Shown piece by piece: positions 62,640-64,000 of a stretch of DNA of 64,000 nucleotides. Position 1 is the first letter of the stretch; each line of letters begins with the position of its first letter. Both the position numbers and the translations under genes were made by a program. The DNA is from Sulfurospirillum arsenophilum NBRC 109478 (lineage in GTDB: Bacteria; Campylobacterota; Campylobacteria; Campylobacterales; Sulfurospirillaceae): assembly GCF_000813345.1 (NCBI RefSeq), contig NZ_BBQF01000003.1:62001-126000 (forward strand). Reading direction: 5' to 3'. The notes below the pieces were generated by a model. The model saw nothing but the letters and a program-made list of their open reading frames with translations. It was not told where the DNA came from and did no database searches.

Positions 62640-63512
62640 TTAGAGAAGATGGTGCAATCCCTGATAGCCGATATACAAGCCAACAAGCAAAATAAGTCCA
62701 CCTGAAACATAAGGTGCTTTTTTAGCAAACTCCCCAAAGCCATTCCATTTTTGTGAAAGATGGCGCATACTCAGAGCGGCAATCACTCCTGATAAAACCA
62801 GTGTTAGTGCAAGCCCCACGCTAAAAGCTAACACAAGCGCAACACCGAGCGTAAACTGTTTAAGTTGCAAACAGATGAGAAGCACTGTAATCGACGCAGG
62901 GCAGGGAATAAGCCCACCTGTTAGTCCGAACAGTAAAATTTGCCAGTTGGTCACTTCTTTGTTTGAAAAACGCTTTTTAATATCTTTGGCGTGTGCAAGC
63001 TCATGCGGGTCATTGCAACTTCCAAGCTCTTCAAAGATGATCTCTTCTTTGCTGTGGTGATGATCGTGATGATGATCGTGATGATGATGCTCATCGTGGT
63101 CGTGGTCATGACTATGCTCATGCGAATGATGATGGTCGTCATGTTCATGGGCGCTAAAGCAGGCACGTTCATTTTTACGTGTTTGCCAAAGTGTCCACAG
63201 CGCAATGCCTACCATGATACAACCCGAAACAACTTCAAGATACGGCTCCACCGCTTCGGTTGCAAAGCGAGCGCCAAAATGCATACCCAAAAGTGCGATA
63301 GCCCAAACCACCGCAGTATGTGAAAGTGTAGCGGCAAGTCCGAGCATGATGGACTGTTTGACCGTTCCTTTAATGGCGATAATAAATGCCGCCATCATCG
63401 TTTTAGAGTGCCCTGGTTCTAGTCCATGCAGTGCGCCAAGGAGAATGGCACTGGGAAGAAAGAGCCACGCATTACCTGAACTGCTTTGAATAATTGAAGC
63501 GATATCCGTCAT
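62640..63512 (-). CDS. Nickel/cobalt exporter with His-rich loop (RcnA-like)
   Basis: The 290-residue membrane protein has about six helices and the RcnA/NicO motif HGLEPGHSKTMMAAFI near residue 28. A roughly 35-residue cytoplasmic loop (about 115-155) consists mostly of His and Asp, as in RcnA. The second conserved block is GLTGGLIPCPASI. It should export Ni(II) or Co(II). The start lies 12 bases after the repressor gene stop. Confidence 0.9.
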   Translation of the reverse strand: MTDIASIIQSSSGNAWLFLPSAILLGALHGLEPGHSKTMMAAFIIAIKGTVKQSIMLGLAATLSHTAVVWAIALLGMHFGARFATEAVEPYLEVVSGCIMVGIALWTLWQTRKNERACFSAHEHDDHHHSHEHSHDHDHDEHHHHDHHHDHHHSKEEIIFEELGSCNDPHELAHAKDIKKRFSNKEVTNWQILLFGLTGGLIPCPASITVLLICLQLKQFTLGVALVLAFSVGLALTLVLSGVIAALSMRHLSQKWNGFGEFAKKAPYVSGGLILLVGLYIGYQGLHHLL

Positions 63513-63524
63513 TTTTTTCCTTAT

Positions 63525-63794
63525 TTATAAGTATTTGGTTATTTGTTTAAACTCTTTGATAACATCGTCTGAACTAAGTGTTCCATCTTTTGCGGCACTA
63601 TCGAGACAATGGTCGATGTGATCGTGTATGAGTAATTTTTTAGCATTGGAGATGGCTTTTTCTACAGCATGGAGTTGTTGCGCTATCTCAGAGCAGTTAC
63701 GCTCTTTCTCGATCATTGTCATAATGCTTTTAAGGTGTCCATTGGCTCTTTTGAGGCGTTTGAGTATATCTTCGTGTGAAAGATGTTGCGACAT
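63525..63794 (-). CDS. CsoR/RcnR-family metal-sensing repressor
   Basis: The 89-residue all-helical DUF156 protein has Cys34, His59 and Cys63 in the spacing of the CsoR/InrS metal site; His4 and His7 near the N-terminus could be further ligands. With the RcnA-like exporter downstream, it probably senses nickel or cobalt; the Cys-His-Cys set also fits copper sensing. It lies downstream of its own likely operator. Confidence 0.85.
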   Translation of the reverse strand: MSQHLSHEDILKRLKRANGHLKSIMTMIEKERNCSEIAQQLHAVEKAISNAKKLLIHDHIDHCLDSAAKDGTLSSDDVIKEFKQITKYL

Positions 63795-63800
63795 GAGTAT

Positions 63801-63828
63801 ATCCTATCCTATGGGGTAGGATATTATA
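63801..63828 (-). promoter_or_regulatory. Operator and -10 box of the repressor-exporter operon
   Basis: ATCCTA-TCCTATGGGG-TAGGAT (63801-63822) contains an inverted repeat with a G/C run like CsoR-family sites. On the minus strand a TATAAT box (63828-63823) directly precedes it, so binding would cover the start of transcription. Confidence 0.5.
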
Positions 63829-63918
63829 GTTTAATGACACTTTGAAAAAATTGAAAGAGTTAACACATTGTTCACACAAAAGGACTACAATAATACAACG
63901 TTATTTAAAGGAGCTAAA

Positions 63919-64000
63919 ATGTATGGATATGAATGGATGGGGCATGGGTTTTTTATGCCGTGGATGATTATATTTCCGATGGTGATTTTAGTGCTCTTTA
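63919..64000 (+). CDS. Partial small membrane protein, unknown
   Basis: The gene starts at an ATG with AAAGGAG upstream and runs off the window end. The visible 27 residues begin MYGYEWMGHGFF and continue into a hydrophobic helix, resembling the start of short SHOCT-domain membrane proteins. It may be complete only outside this window. Confidence 0.5.
   Translation, partial: MYGYEWMGHGFFMPWMIIFPMVILVLF

Noticed and set aside
63046-63180. His-rich repetitive DNA in the exporter gene as a microsatellite or CRISPR-like repeat
   Set aside because: The CAT/GAT-type repeats encode the expected His-rich metal loop of RcnA-like proteins.

Overview
The window reads as chromosome from a Campylobacterota (epsilonproteobacterial) sulfur-metabolising bacterium, most like Sulfurospirillum or a close relative. 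The base composition is AT-rich. The block accB-accC / surA-like / gltX / malic enzyme / upp keeps the order I recall for Campylobacter jejuni Cj1286-Cj1291. MqnA of the futalosine menaquinone route, many two-component and c-di-GMP proteins, small c-type cytochromes and a Wolinella-type homocysteine pathway fit the same group. I saw no rRNA, tRNA, CRISPR array or intact insertion sequence.

Layout. 1-6.3 kb: fatty-acid carboxylase subunits, periplasmic chaperone, glutamyl-tRNA synthetase, malic enzyme, uracil salvage. 6.3-11 kb: glutamate dehydrogenase, MqnA, TerC, a divergent MreB-like protein, a small cytochrome and a DUF411 metal protein. 11-15 kb: an ABC transporter with a LolA-like protein and an outer-membrane barrel. 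15-19 kb: ArsC-like phosphatase, permease, diguanylate cyclase, rhodanese, mini-thioredoxin and C_GCAxxG_C_C protein behind an ArsR-type operator. 19-23.8 kb: a two-component system divergent from two haem proteins, then TauE. 23.8-34.8 kb: mnmA, then, all on the minus strand, a complete sulfate-to-homocysteine cluster (DUF2061, cysH, cysD, cysN, hcyS, hcyF, hcyD, sulfite reductase fused to TusA, siroheme synthase, metY). 35-39 kb: sodC and a Fur-boxed ferric-iron ABC transporter. 39-43 kb: a two-component system, a promoter with a large RNA hairpin and a 22-codon leader ORF, and a GGDEF/EAL protein. 43-49.7 kb: a copper-type block (cupredoxin, its decayed copy, FixH-like protein, CusCBA efflux). 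49.7-64 kb: mixed accessory and housekeeping genes, ending with tex and an RcnA-like exporter with its CsoR-family repressor.

How the sulfur genes fit together: CysDN make APS and an iron-sulfur-type CysH reduces it to sulfite. A siroheme sulfite reductase, supplied with siroheme by CysG, makes sulfide. HcyS, a ubiquitin-like carrier ending in Gly-Gly-Gly-Ala, is trimmed by the JAMM protease HcyD, activated by the E1-like HcyF and donates sulfur to MetY. I see no cysC, which fits direct APS reduction.

Main unusual signals: (1) two copies of a roughly 130-nt structured element, sense-strand, in the leaders of the sulfite-reductase gene and metY, with outer helices that differ in sequence but still pair: a candidate riboswitch of a class I do not recognise; (2) forty copies of the palindrome TTACATGTAA spread over genes and intergenic DNA, where roughly 0.2 would be expected by chance; (3) a consensus promoter driving a roughly 170-nt hairpin RNA (6S-like or an attenuator leader) followed by a micro-ORF ending Arg-Cys-Cys; (4) a 30-bp promoter module repeated three times in the copper block.
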